Positions 8,482-16,857 are shown, numbered from the stretch's first letter. The stretch is DNA of 53,196 bases from an uncultured Chitinophagaceae bacterium (GCA_937858715.1 CALLZY010000061.1:1-53196); one strand, 5' to 3'. Translations and numbers: made by a program. The notes: a model not told the origin generated them from the letters alone.

Positions 8482-8514
8482 TGTAGTGGTATAATCATAT
8501 TTAAGGGCTTACTC
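8469..8514 (+). promoter_or_regulatory. Predicted antiterminator of the his attenuator
   Basis: GGGTAGGCC (8469-8477, inside the last leader codons) can pair with GGCTTACTC (8506-8514) over 9 bp with two G-U pairs. This pairing uses most of the terminator's 5' arm, so the two structures exclude each other. A ribosome stalled at the His codons leaves 8469-8477 free. One at the stop codon covers it. Confidence 0.65.
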
Positions 8515-8537
8515 AAAAAGTAAGCCCTTTTTATTTT
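8503..8537 (+). terminator. his attenuator terminator
   Basis: AAGGGCTTAC (8503-8512) and GTAAGCCCTT (8520-8529) form a perfect 10-bp stem with a 7-nt loop. A T-rich tail (TTTATTTT) follows. It lies between the leader peptide and the hisG ATG at 8550. Confidence 0.85.
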
Positions 8538-8549
8538 AAAGCATATGTT

Positions 8550-9410
8550 ATGAGTGAAACGTTAAAAATTGCAGTGCAGAAATCAGGCCGGCTATACGAA
8601 GGCTCCATGAAACTGCTGAAAGAATGTGGTATTGAAATCAGTAACGGCAACAATCAGCTTAGGGTGCTGGCTTCCAATTTTCCGGTTGAAGTTTTTTTTC
8701 TGCGGGATGACGATATACCCGAATATGTGCAGGACTCAGTAGCTGATATTGGCTTTGTAGGTGAGAATGTAGTGTACGAATCAAAAAAGGCGGTGGACTG
8801 TATAGAAAAACTTGGCTTTGGCAAATGCAGGCTTTCGCTGGCTGTCCCCAAAAACGGGTTAATGAAGGCACCTGCTGATCTGAACGGGAAAAGAATTGCC
8901 ACTTCCTATCCAAACATTTTGTCAGCTTATCTTAAGAAAGAAAATATCAACGCCACAATACATGAAATCAGTGGCTCGGTTGAAATTGCACCAAGAATTG
9001 GTCTTGCTGATGCGATTTGCGACCTGGTAAGTTCGGGCAGCACCCTATTTACAAACGAACTGAAAGAGATTGAAACAATTCTTTCCTCTGAATCAATCTT
9101 GATCAGCAACAATAATCTTTCTGATGAAAAGAAAGTAATCCTCGAAAGCCTGCTGTTTCGTATCCGTTCCGTAAAGAAAGCGAAGAATAACAAATACGTA
9201 CTGCTGAATGCACCCAACGATAAACTGGATACCATCTGCAGCTTGCTTCCAGGCATGAAAAGCCCAACCATCCTGCCGCTGGCAGAATCTGGCTGGAGTT
9301 CGGTACACTCAGTAATAAGCGAGACAGACTTCTGGAATATAATTGAAAAGCTGAAAGCCAACGGGGCACAGGGAATCCTTATTGTTCCAATTGAAAAAAT
9401 GATCCTTTGA
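8550..9410 (+). CDS. hisG: ATP phosphoribosyltransferase (long form)
   Basis: HisG catalyses the first step of histidine synthesis, joining ATP and PRPP to phosphoribosyl-ATP. The protein has 286 residues and opens with LKIAVQKSGRLYEGSMKLLKECGI. The phosphate-binding stretch DAICDLVSSGSTL is present. The C-terminal about 75 residues (ending GAQGILIVPIEKMIL) form the regulatory ACT-like domain. It is therefore the long, self-sufficient, feedback-inhibited type that does not need HisZ. It is the first structural gene after the attenuator. An ATGTTATGA mini-ORF overlaps the start codon at 8545-8553. The stop codon overlaps the hisD start by one base. Confidence 0.96.
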   Translation: MSETLKIAVQKSGRLYEGSMKLLKECGIEISNGNNQLRVLASNFPVEVFFLRDDDIPEYVQDSVADIGFVGENVVYESKKAVDCIEKLGFGKCRLSLAVPKNGLMKAPADLNGKRIATSYPNILSAYLKKENINATIHEISGSVEIAPRIGLADAICDLVSSGSTLFTNELKEIETILSSESILISNNNLSDEKKVILESLLFRIRSVKKAKNNKYVLLNAPNDKLDTICSLLPGMKSPTILPLAESGWSSVHSVISETDFWNIIEKLKANGAQGILIVPIEKMIL

Positions 9411-10705
9411 TGAAGACTTATATAAACCCGGCAGAGAAACGCTGGCCCGAACTGGCAAAAAGACCTCTTGCAGATAATGCTTCTTTGACAAAAACTGTCA
9501 GCGCCATTCTTGATGCCGTAAGAAAAAAAGGGGATAAAGCCCTTTTTGAATACAGCAGTCGGTTCGACAAAGTTGTTATAGACAAATTGGAAGTATCTGC
9601 TGATGAAATAGAAGATGCTGGCAAACAACTTTCCCCTGATTTAAAAAAAGCGATACAAAAAGCAAAACAAAACATCACCCTTTTTCATAAAGCACAACAG
9701 GAAACAGTAAAAAAAATTGAGACCATGCCCGGTGTTAACTGCTGGCGCAAACCGGTTGCCATTGAAAAAGTGGGTCTCTATATTCCCGGTGGCTCTGCCC
9801 CGCTGTTTTCAACTGTACTCATGCTGGCAATACCCGCAGACATTGCTGGTTGCGAAGAAATCGTTCTATGCACTCCGGCGGATAAAGAAGGTAAAATACA
9901 TCCCGCAATTTTATACTCGGCCAAATTGTGCGGGGTAACAAAAATTTTTAAAACCGGCGGGGCACAGGCAATTGCTGCTATGGCTTATGGCACAGGATCA
10001 GTTCCAAAAGTGTTCAAGATATTCGGGCCAGGCAACCAGTATGTAACTGCTGCGAAACAATTGGTGCAACAACAGGGTGTGGCCATTGATATGCCGGCAG
10101 GCCCGTCTGAAGTGTTGGTTATTGCTGATGAAACAGCCATTCCGGAATTTGTAGCGGCTGACCTCTTGTCACAAGCTGAACATGGCCCGGACTCACAAGT
10201 AATCCTGGTGACCACATCAAAAACTTTTGCTGAAAAAGTAACAACTGAAATCAGCCGGCAAATAAAACAACTCCCAAGAAAAGGGATTGCAACTGCAGCC
10301 TTAAAGAACAGCAAAATAATTATTGTTGACAGTCTTGAGAAGGCTATCCGTTTTTCAAATAGCTATGCACCGGAACACCTTATTTTGGCCTGCACCAATG
10401 CCGAAAAGCTGTCTGCAATGGTAATATCTGCCGGTTCTGTATTTATTGGAAATTATTCTCCCGAGAGTGCAGGCGATTATGCCAGTGGCACCAACCACAC
10501 ATTGCCCACAAACGGGTATGCGGCCATGTACAGTGGCGTTTCATTGGATAGTTTTGTCAAGAAAATAACTTTCCAGAAACTATCAAAAAAAGGATTGAAA
10601 AATATTGGCGAAACCATTATGGCGATGGCAGCAACTGAAGGATTAGAGGCGCACAGAAATGCAGTAGCTATCAGATTAAAAAACAAAAATCAGTATGGAA
10701 TTTAA
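9410..10705 (+). CDS. hisD: Histidinol dehydrogenase
   Basis: HisD oxidises histidinol to histidine in two NAD-dependent, zinc-assisted steps. The 431-residue product shows the family landmarks GGAQAIAAMAYGT, FGPGNQYVTAAK, DMPAGPSEVLVIAD, LLSQAEHGPDSQ (a zinc/catalytic region) and YAPEHLIL with the catalytic Glu-His. I take the ATG at 9410, whose A is the last base of the hisG TGA, instead of a TTG one codon earlier. The 3' end overlaps hisC by 11 bp. The chemistry is the last step of the pathway although the gene is second, as is usual in this operon type. Confidence 0.96.
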   Translation: MKTYINPAEKRWPELAKRPLADNASLTKTVSAILDAVRKKGDKALFEYSSRFDKVVIDKLEVSADEIEDAGKQLSPDLKKAIQKAKQNITLFHKAQQETVKKIETMPGVNCWRKPVAIEKVGLYIPGGSAPLFSTVLMLAIPADIAGCEEIVLCTPADKEGKIHPAILYSAKLCGVTKIFKTGGAQAIAAMAYGTGSVPKVFKIFGPGNQYVTAAKQLVQQQGVAIDMPAGPSEVLVIADETAIPEFVAADLLSQAEHGPDSQVILVTTSKTFAEKVTTEISRQIKQLPRKGIATAALKNSKIIIVDSLEKAIRFSNSYAPEHLILACTNAEKLSAMVISAGSVFIGNYSPESAGDYASGTNHTLPTNGYAAMYSGVSLDSFVKKITFQKLSKKGLKNIGETIMAMAATEGLEAHRNAVAIRLKNKNQYGI

Positions 10706-11741
10706 TATAGAACAAATAACAAGAGAGAATATCAGGAAGATGACACCCTACTCATCGGCCCGCCACGAATTCAGCGGCACGGCTTCTGTCTTCCTTGATG
10801 CAAATGAAAATGCATTTGGCTCTCCCCTGCCGGAAAGTTACAATCGCTACCCTGACCCGCTGCAGCAAAACCTGAAAGATAAAATCAGCCGCATTAAAGG
10901 AGTGCCTTCTGAAAATATTTTTTTAGGGAACGGCAGCGACGAAGCGATTGATTTGTTATTCCGCATTTTTTGTGAACCAGGCAAAGACAATGTCATCATC
11001 TTCCCTCCCACTTATGGTATGTATGAAGTTTGCGCTGAAGTAAACAATGTGGAAGTGCGTAAGGTACCGTTGTTGGAGAACTATCAGTTAAATCTTGATG
11101 CGGCAGAACAGGCGGTTGATGAAAACACAAAACTGATTTTTGTTTGCTCACCAAACAACCCGACTGGCAACAGTATATATAAAAACGATATTGAGATACT
11201 GTTGAATAATTTCAATGGCTTAGTAGTGGTGGATGAAGCATATATCAATTATGCCAAACAAAAAACGCTTATCTCTGAACTAACCGAATACCCCAACCTC
11301 GTTATCCTGCAAACACTATCCAAAGCCTGGGGGCTGGCGGGCTTGCGGCTGGGAATGGCCTTTGCATCTAAAAATGTGATTGATTATTTCAATAAGGTAA
11401 AGTACCCGTATAACATCAACACCGCAACACAAAACCTGGCGTTGGAAGCATTGAATAATATAACAGGCGTTAACAACTGGATAAGGACAACGGTAACCCA
11501 GCGGGAATGGCTTGCTAATGAACTGACCGCACTGCCATTTACACAGCTTGTGCATCCATCCGATGCCAACTTCCTGCTGGTTAAAATGATTAATGCAAAA
11601 GGCATTTATGATTATCTCACAGGAAAAGGAATAATTGTCAGGGACCGTTCTAAAGTTATCCTTTGTGAAGATTGCCTGCGGATAACTATCGGTACTCCGG
11701 AAGAAAACAAACAATTAATAGAAATCTTAAAAACTCTTTAG
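10695..11741 (+). CDS. hisC: Histidinol-phosphate aminotransferase
   Basis: HisC is a class I/II PLP aminotransferase of 348 residues that converts imidazole acetol-phosphate to histidinol-phosphate. FLDANENAFGSP and RYPDP lie near the N-terminus. LGNGSDEAIDLL and SPNNPTGN are typical substrate and cofactor contacts. VVVDEAYINYA carries the PLP-ring Asp and Tyr. Lys210 in LSKAWGLAGLRLG is the Schiff-base lysine. The start codon lies within hisD (11-bp overlap), pointing to translational coupling. The 5' gap to hisB is 6 bp. Confidence 0.95.
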   Translation: MEFNIEQITRENIRKMTPYSSARHEFSGTASVFLDANENAFGSPLPESYNRYPDPLQQNLKDKISRIKGVPSENIFLGNGSDEAIDLLFRIFCEPGKDNVIIFPPTYGMYEVCAEVNNVEVRKVPLLENYQLNLDAAEQAVDENTKLIFVCSPNNPTGNSIYKNDIEILLNNFNGLVVVDEAYINYAKQKTLISELTEYPNLVILQTLSKAWGLAGLRLGMAFASKNVIDYFNKVKYPYNINTATQNLALEALNNITGVNNWIRTTVTQREWLANELTALPFTQLVHPSDANFLLVKMINAKGIYDYLTGKGIIVRDRSKVILCEDCLRITIGTPEENKQLIEILKTL

Positions 11742-11747
11742 CTGGTT

Positions 11748-12929
11748 ATGAAAAGAGCAGACTACAATTCCCCCTTTAGGGGGTCAGGGGGCAAGAAGGT
11801 TTTATTCATAGACAGAGACGGGACTTTAATTAATGAAGCACCGCCCACTTACCAGATTGACTCGTTTGACAAACTGGAGTTCTATCCTGGCATGTTTACC
11901 TGGATGAACAGAATAGCCACCGAACTCGATTTTGAACTGGTGATGGTAACCAACCAGGATGGTCTGGGTACTGCTTCATATCCTGAAAACACATTCTGGC
12001 CCATTCAGCAATTCGTTTTAAAAAGCCTGGAAAATGAAGACATCATTTTCAGCAATATTCATATTGACAGAACCTTTCCAGCTGATAATGCCCCGACCCG
12101 AAAACCGAACACAGGTATGCTCACCATGTATCTGGATAACGGACAATATGATATTGCAGGTTCTTATGTAATTGGCGACAGGATTACAGATGTGCAACTG
12201 GCAAAAAACCTGGGGTGCAAAGCTGTTTGGTTAAACAACGATGCGCATCTCGGCGCTGCAGAACTTTCGGATAGCCTGTCTGAATTACAATCAGTCATTG
12301 CTTTAGAAACAACAAACTGGAAAGCTGTCTATGAGTTTCTGAAACTGGGTCAGCGTACCATCCAGCATGAACGAAACACAAACGAAACAAAAATCAGTCT
12401 TTCGCTAAACCTTGATGGTAACGGAACGGCAAATATTGACACAGGTCTTCATTTCTTCAATCACATGCTGGAACAGCTCAGCCGCCACAGTGGTATAGAC
12501 ATGACTTTAAAAGTAAATGGCGACCTGCACATTGATGAACACCATACGATTGAAGACACAGGCATTGCCCTTGGCGAAGCTTTTGCCCTTGCCTTGGGAA
12601 ATAAAAAAGGCATTGAACGGTATGGCTTCACCCTGCCAATGGATGACTGCCTGGCGCAGGTCGCCATTGATTTTGGCGGACGAAACTGGCTTGTTTGGGA
12701 TGCAGATTTTAGAAGAGAAAAAGTTGGCGATATGCCTACAGAAATGTTCTTTCATTTCTTCAAGTCTTTTTCTGATGCAGCCAAATGCAACCTCAATATT
12801 AAAGCTGAAGGCGGGAACGAACATCATAAAATTGAATCCATCTTTAAAGCCTGGGCAAAAGCCATAAAGGCCGCAGTAAAACGTGATGCCAATAACCAGC
12901 AACTGCCCAGCACAAAAGGAATTTTATAA
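11748..12929 (+). CDS. hisB: Bifunctional histidinol-phosphatase/imidazoleglycerol-phosphate dehydratase
   Basis: The 393-residue fusion carries two pathway steps. Residues about 17-165 are a HAD phosphatase with [13 protein letters not shown] (nucleophile Asp22, general acid Asp24) that removes phosphate from histidinol-phosphate. Residues about 195-390 are the dehydratase, with the metal-binding [15 protein letters not shown] and [14 protein letters not shown] motifs and a closing [19 protein letters not shown]. Oddity: residues 7-16 ([10 protein letters not shown]) are encoded by a C5-TTTA-G5 palindrome plus TCAGGGGG (11770-11791). This looks like a small repeat inserted between the start codon and the HAD strand. 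The stop overlaps hisH (TAATG). Confidence 0.95.
   Translation: MKRADYNSPFRGSGGKKVLFIDRDGTLINEAPPTYQIDSFDKLEFYPGMFTWMNRIATELDFELVMVTNQDGLGTASYPENTFWPIQQFVLKSLENEDIIFSNIHIDRTFPADNAPTRKPNTGMLTMYLDNGQYDIAGSYVIGDRITDVQLAKNLGCKAVWLNNDAHLGAAELSDSLSELQSVIALETTNWKAVYEFLKLGQRTIQHERNTNETKISLSLNLDGNGTANIDTGLHFFNHMLEQLSRHSGIDMTLKVNGDLHIDEHHTIEDTGIALGEAFALALGNKKGIERYGFTLPMDDCLAQVAIDFGGRNWLVWDADFRREKVGDMPTEMFFHFFKSFSDAAKCNLNIKAEGGNEHHKIESIFKAWAKAIKAAVKRDANNQQLPSTKGIL
11770..11791. repeat. GC-rich palindromic repeat inside the hisB 5' end
   Basis: CCCCCTTTAGGGGG followed by TCAGGGGG stands out from the surrounding AT-rich coding sequence and encodes a flexible NSPFRGSGG segment. Similar C-run/G-run palindromes are, as I recall, dispersed in Bacteroidota genomes. 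No second copy was seen in this window. Confidence 0.5.
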
Positions 12930-13522
12930 TGAACACAATAATCATAAAATACAATGCCGGCAATATTCAGTCTGTGCTTTTCGCACTGGAACGGCTGGGC
13001 GTAAAAGCCACGGTAACTGATGATGCTGCAATAATAAATTCTGCTGATAGAATCATCTTTCCCGGCGTTGGAGAAGCCAGTACTGCAATGCAATACCTCA
13101 AAGAGAGAAATCTGGATACAGTCATCCGGTCATTGCAGCAACCGGTGCTGGGCATCTGCCTCGGCATGCAGCTGCTCTGTAATCATTCTGAAGAAGGAAA
13201 TACAAACTGCCTCGGAATTTTTGAAAATGTTTCAGTAAAAAGATTCATACCGGTCTGTAGCAGTGACAAAGTGCCGCAGGTCGGGTGGAATACTATTACA
13301 AATTTGAAATCACCACTTTTCAGAAACGTACCCGAAAACAGTTATTGTTATTTCGTTCACGGATATTATGCTGAGGAAAGTGAGTACACAATCGCATCAA
13401 CAAACTATACCAGGCAATACAGTTCTGCATTACAGAAAGGGAATTTCTTCGGTGTGCAGTTTCATCCGGAAAAAAGTGCGAAGGCAGGAGATATTATTTT
13501 AAAGAACTTTTTATCATTATGA
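12929..13522 (+). CDS. hisH: Imidazole glycerol phosphate synthase, glutaminase subunit
   Basis: HisH is a class I glutamine amidotransferase of 197 residues that supplies ammonia to HisF. The nucleophile Cys77 lies in LGICLGMQLL and the His/Glu pair lies in VQFHPEKSA near the C-terminus. The PQVGWN and YFVHGYY blocks match the HisH subfamily instead of PabA/GuaA. It begins inside the hisB stop codon and its own stop overlaps the hisA start (ATGA). The partner hisF is in the same operon, separated by hisA. Confidence 0.95.
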   Translation: MNTIIIKYNAGNIQSVLFALERLGVKATVTDDAAIINSADRIIFPGVGEASTAMQYLKERNLDTVIRSLQQPVLGICLGMQLLCNHSEEGNTNCLGIFENVSVKRFIPVCSSDKVPQVGWNTITNLKSPLFRNVPENSYCYFVHGYYAEESEYTIASTNYTRQYSSALQKGNFFGVQFHPEKSAKAGDIILKNFLSL

Positions 13523-14289
13523 CAAACACAACATCTGTAATAAAAGAAAAAAATAAACTTTCGAAGAATTTCGGCTTCATCATTCCTGCTATAGACATCA
13601 TCGAAGGAAAATGTGTACGTCTGTCCAAAGGCGATTACAATCAGAAAATAGTGTACAACGAAAACCCGCTGGATGTAGCGTTGCAGTTTCAGGACAGTGA
13701 AATAAAACGGCTTCACCTGGTTGACCTAGATGGAGCCAAAGCAGGCAATGTAAAAAACTGGAAAGTGTTGGAAAAGATTGCTTCAAAAACAGAACTCCGC
13801 ATAGATTTCAGCGGTGGCATCAGCACTGCTGAAAACGCAGCCATCGCTTTCAGTTCAGGTTGCAGTTGGGTAGCCGTTGGAAGCATTGCCGTAAGAAACG
13901 AGGCGATTTTCAGTGACTGGCTTAACGAATTTGGGGCCGACCGCTTTATTATCGGGGCAGATGTGAAAAATGAGAAGATTGCTATTAAAGGGTGGACAGA
14001 AACAACTGAAATGACTGTGTTTGAACTGATAGAAATCTATATAACAAAAGGTGTGAAGCAGTTCTTCTGTACAGACATCAACAAAGACGGAATGCTGCAG
14101 GGCACTGCACTGCCGCTTTATAAGAAAATATTGAACCGGCATCCTTCTATCGATCTGATAGCAAGCGGTGGCATTTCAACCGTAGAAGAACTGGAAGAAC
14201 TGAGGGAAGCCGGATGCGAAGGTGCTATTGTTGGCAAGGCCATTTATGAAAATAAAATTGAGCTGGCCGCACTTAAAAAATTCCTGTAA
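13519..14289 (+). CDS. hisA: Phosphoribosylformimino-5-aminoimidazole carboxamide ribotide isomerase
   Basis: HisA is a (beta/alpha)8-barrel of 256 residues that performs the Amadori rearrangement of ProFAR to [25 protein letters not shown] carries the first catalytic Asp. [11 protein letters not shown] and DFSGGIST follow. [14 protein letters not shown] holds the second catalytic Asp, and [13 protein letters not shown] and [10 protein letters not shown] close the phosphate sites. An N-terminal extension of about 15 residues precedes the first strand. The ATG chosen overlaps the hisH stop. Confidence 0.95.
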   Translation: MTNTTSVIKEKNKLSKNFGFIIPAIDIIEGKCVRLSKGDYNQKIVYNENPLDVALQFQDSEIKRLHLVDLDGAKAGNVKNWKVLEKIASKTELRIDFSGGISTAENAAIAFSSGCSWVAVGSIAVRNEAIFSDWLNEFGADRFIIGADVKNEKIAIKGWTETTEMTVFELIEIYITKGVKQFFCTDINKDGMLQGTALPLYKKILNRHPSIDLIASGGISTVEELEELREAGCEGAIVGKAIYENKIELAALKKFL

Positions 14290-14290
14290 C

Positions 14291-15046
14291 ATGCTAACAA
14301 GAAGAATCATCCCCTGCCTCGACATAAAAGACGGACGAACCGTAAAAGGCACCAATTTTGTACAGCTGCGGGATGCCGGCGACCCGGTAGAACTCGCCAT
14401 CCGCTATTGCGACGAAGGTGCCGACGAACTCGTCTTCCTCGATATTACCGCAACCACGGAAAAAAGAAAAACACTGGCAAAATTAGTCAGGGATATTGCC
14501 ACACATATCAACATACCTTTTACAGTTGGCGGTGGGATAAATACGGCTGAAGATGTGACAATGCTTTTGGAAAATGGTGCGGATAAAATATCTGTTAACA
14601 CTTCAGCAGTCCGCAACCCCTCGCTGGTGGACGAGCTGGCAAAGAATTTTGGCAGCCAGTGTGTGGTGGTGGCTATTGATGCAAAAATTATTGATGACAC
14701 CTGGAAAGTGGTGACGCATGGGGGACGGACTCCCACTCACTTGCTGGTGACAGACTGGGCAAAAGAAATCACCAACAGGGGTGCCGGTGAAATATTGCTT
14801 ACTTCAATGGAAAATGATGGAACAAAAAATGGGTTTGCAGTTGAACTGACTAAGGAGATTTCAAATGCGGTACACATTCCTGTCATTGCATCTGGTGGTG
14901 CAGGAACGATGGAGCATTTTGCAACCGTTTTCCAGAACGGAGATGCCGATGCTGCCCTCGCAGCAAGCATTTTTCATTTTGGCGAAATAGCCATACCGGA
15001 TTTAAAACGATATTTACAGCAACAAAATATATCGGTAAGAATATGA
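14291..15046 (+). CDS. hisF: Imidazole glycerol phosphate synthase, cyclase subunit
   Basis: HisF is the 251-residue barrel that turns PRFAR and ammonia into IGP and AICAR. It starts [20 protein letters not shown], with the catalytic Asp of CLDIKDGR. Later blocks are [38 protein letters not shown] with the second catalytic Asp, and [14 protein letters not shown]. The frame is open further upstream to 14222, but that part lies within hisA. The ATG at 14291, 1 bp after the hisA stop, gives the family's normal N-terminus. Its TGA overlaps the ATG of the following small gene. Confidence 0.96.
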   Translation: MLTRRIIPCLDIKDGRTVKGTNFVQLRDAGDPVELAIRYCDEGADELVFLDITATTEKRKTLAKLVRDIATHINIPFTVGGGINTAEDVTMLLENGADKISVNTSAVRNPSLVDELAKNFGSQCVVVAIDAKIIDDTWKVVTHGGRTPTHLLVTDWAKEITNRGAGEILLTSMENDGTKNGFAVELTKEISNAVHIPVIASGGAGTMEHFATVFQNGDADAALAASIFHFGEIAIPDLKRYLQQQNISVRI

Positions 15047-15213
15047 AAACTGTCATTACCATTATAACAATAACACTGCTGATTGCGCTGTACCTTTTCT
15101 GGCATTTTGAAAACAATCGGAAAAGAAAAAATGCAGAGCATCATGAAAGAAGACAGGAAGAATTTGACAACCTCCTCAAAACCTTAAAAGAAAAAAATCC
15201 TTCGGCAGAATAA
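15043..15213 (+). CDS. Small single-pass membrane protein in the his operon, unknown function
   Basis: This 56-residue ORF begins within the hisF stop (ATGA overlap) and ends 14 bp before hisIE, so it is almost certainly transcribed and translationally coupled with the operon. Residues 1-20 form a single hydrophobic segment ([17 protein letters not shown]). The rest is a highly charged, probably helical cytoplasmic tail ([21 protein letters not shown]). I do not recognise a family. It could be a regulator or scaffold for the pathway, or a passenger that exploits the tight operon. Confidence 0.65.
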   Translation: MKTVITIITITLLIALYLFWHFENNRKRKNAEHHERRQEEFDNLLKTLKEKNPSAE

Positions 15214-15227
15214 TAATAAATACAAAC

Positions 15228-15821
15228 ATGAACATCAATTTTTCAAAATATACTGACGGCCTCGTTCCTGCTATCATACAGGATTACACAACAGGCAAAG
15301 TGCTGATGCTTGGTTTTATGAATGAAGAAGCATTTCAAAAAACTAAAAATGAAAGCACTGTTACCTTTTTCAGCCGCAGCAAACAAAGGTTGTGGACAAA
15401 AGGCGAAACCTCCGGCAACTTTCTGCGGGTTAAGAGCATGTTGACAGATTGTGATAGTGATACGATTCTGATAAAAGCAGAACCAACTGGTCCGGTATGC
15501 CATACCGGGGCTGATACCTGTTTTAATGAAACCAACCCTGGCTTTTCCTTAGAAAGACTGGAAGCGGTAATTGCAGACAGGAAAAACAACCCGGATGAAA
15601 AATCATATACAGCTTCCCTCTTTGCCAGAGGTATTAATAAGATTGCTCAAAAAGTGGGTGAAGAAGCGGTGGAACTCGTAATAGAAAGCAAGGATGACGA
15701 CAAAGAAAAATTCCTGGGCGAAGCAGCCGACCTGATGTTTCACTACCTGGTGCTGCTGCAGGCAAAAGGTTATAAGTTGGCAGATGTGATAAAAGTTCTG
15801 ACGGCCAGGTACAAAAAATAA
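15228..15821 (+). CDS. hisIE: Bifunctional phosphoribosyl-AMP cyclohydrolase/phosphoribosyl-ATP pyrophosphatase
   Basis: This 197-residue fusion carries out steps two and three of the pathway. The N-terminal HisI half contains VLMLGFMNEEAF, FFSRSKQRLWTKGETSGNFL, and the metal/Cys segments DCDSDTILI and GPVCHTGADTCF. The C-terminal HisE half (about 110-197) has the helical MazG-like PRA-PH domain with KVGEEAVELVIES and FLGEAADLMFHYLVLL. It ends the operon and completes all the enzymes needed from PRPP and ATP to histidine. The duplicated 57-bp segment begins at its stop codon. Confidence 0.96.
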   Translation: MNINFSKYTDGLVPAIIQDYTTGKVLMLGFMNEEAFQKTKNESTVTFFSRSKQRLWTKGETSGNFLRVKSMLTDCDSDTILIKAEPTGPVCHTGADTCFNETNPGFSLERLEAVIADRKNNPDEKSYTASLFARGINKIAQKVGEEAVELVIESKDDDKEKFLGEAADLMFHYLVLLQAKGYKLADVIKVLTARYKK

Positions 15822-15876
15822 AAGCATTAGGGAACATACAGCTTATGCTTGATAGCATAAACAACTCCTCCGATTG
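15820..15876. repeat. 57-bp duplicate of the response-regulator 3' end (copy 1)
   Basis: It matches 43058-43114 at 55 of 57 positions, with differences at 15833 and 15867. In copy 2 this is the last codons of the response-regulator gene. Here it is detached from that gene. It contains the hairpin TTATGC-TTGATA-GCATAA (15843-15860), and an outer GGGAACA/TGTTCCC pair (15830-15836 and 15875-15881) exists only in this copy. Confidence 0.85.
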
Positions 15877-15913
15877 TTCCCCTGATTCCGGATATACTCT
15901 TGATAAGTGCCAT
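15827..15913 (-). pseudogene. Chimeric mini-ORF: GlmM-like N-terminus joined to response-regulator C-terminus
   Basis: A complete 28-codon frame (ATG 15913-15911, TAA 15829-15827) has two halves. Residues 1-16, MALIKSISGIRGTIGG, match the N-terminus I recall for Bacteroidota phosphoglucosamine mutase (GlmM). Residues 17-28, VVYAIKHKLYVP, are identical to the C-terminus of the NarL-type regulator encoded at 43065-43730. The two sources share about nine bases (CAATCGGAG) at the join, which is consistent with microhomology-mediated rearrangement. It lies directly downstream of the nucleotidyltransferase gene on the same strand. It is most likely a recombination scar, and an assembly chimera cannot be excluded. 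Confidence 0.6.
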
Positions 15914-15927
15914 GCTTTTTTATGCTT

Positions 15928-16836
15928 TTACAAACTACTGTCCCATAAAGATGAGGGATAGGCATTTTCACCTGTAAGTCTGTTGATGCAGTTTTGAACA
16001 ATTTGTTTATCAGCCTTATAGGTAACTCCAAACCATTTTTCAGAAGTAACAATTGCATTGATTTTTCCTCTTCCTTGCTTTATAAACTCATCGCCGACAA
16101 ACGAAATAAAAAACTCTGATTTGGGATCCTGTATATGCTTGGTCAGAAACTCATGAAATAATTCTCCGGAAAAATCAAATACGGCAGGGCTAAAACACCA
16201 GAAGTTCATAGAGGTTTTTGCATTCGCACTCCAGACATGAAGTTGCCCGTTTTCTTCAGATATGATACGCCCATCTTGTTTATATACTTTAAGAAGTTCT
16301 CTGACTGAAGTTATGCTACTATTATTGTCCGTTTCGCAGATACCACGGCTTACCGGACCATAATCAGAGAGAGTGTTATTAAGCTCATAACAGATGTTTG
16401 CCCACAAAATGGAAGACACCTGATCAGAAAGAAACTTGTAAGCCTTTTTGAAAGCATCCTTTCCATAAAAATCATCTGCATTTATAACTGCAAACGGCTC
16501 ATTTATTACATTGCGGGCACAAAGAACAGCATGTCCGGTTCCCCACGGCTTTGACCTTATCGCCGGAATTGTAAAAGTATCAGTATGTGTATCCACTTCC
16601 TGAAATACATAATCTGTCTTTATCCTGTGTGCTAAACGTGGTTCAAAAATTTGCTTAACCTCATCAGCAAAATCTTTTCGTATAACGAAAACAACTCTCG
16701 TAAATCCTGCTTCAATCGCATCATAAATCGAATAGTCTATTATGCTCTCACCGGAAGGGCCGAATTTATCAATCTGTTTCAGACTGCCATAGCGGGAAGC
16801 CATCCCAGCAGCCAGCACAAGTAAAGTAGCACTCAT
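15928..16836 (-). CDS. Sugar-phosphate nucleotidyltransferase-like protein (NTP_transferase)
   Basis: The 302-residue cytoplasmic enzyme has a GT-A-like nucleotidyltransferase fold. The nucleotide-binding loop is LVLAAGMASRYGSLKQ at residues 5-20, followed by VVFVIRKDF, the WGTGHAVLCA base-binding strand and VINADDFYGKDAF, with the metal-binding Asp pair near residue 117. Such proteins transfer NMP from an NTP to a sugar-1-phosphate. It is 21 bp downstream of the MFS permease gene and shares its operator-controlled promoter. A sugar anomeric kinase and GalE lie in the divergent locus at 40.7-42.8 kb. I infer that it makes a UDP-N-acetylhexosamine, but the sequence alone does not fix the sugar. 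Confidence 0.82.
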   Translation of the reverse strand: MSATLLVLAAGMASRYGSLKQIDKFGPSGESIIDYSIYDAIEAGFTRVVFVIRKDFADEVKQIFEPRLAHRIKTDYVFQEVDTHTDTFTIPAIRSKPWGTGHAVLCARNVINEPFAVINADDFYGKDAFKKAYKFLSDQVSSILWANICYELNNTLSDYGPVSRGICETDNNSSITSVRELLKVYKQDGRIISEENGQLHVWSANAKTSMNFWCFSPAVFDFSGELFHEFLTKHIQDPKSEFFISFVGDEFIKQGRGKINAIVTSEKWFGVTYKADKQIVQNCINRLTGENAYPSSLWDSSL

Positions 16837-16857
16837 TTATCTCGTTTTTAGTAAACA

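Noticed and set aside
9407-9409. TTG as the hisD start
   Set aside because: The ATG at 9410 overlaps the hisG stop and gives the expected N-terminus. The same reasoning rejected TTG starts for the PL8 lyase (31503) and the beta-helix protein (29399).
8927-9628. A 233-codon minus-strand frame across hisG and hisD
   Set aside because: It is antisense to two unmistakable histidine genes and has no domain of its own.
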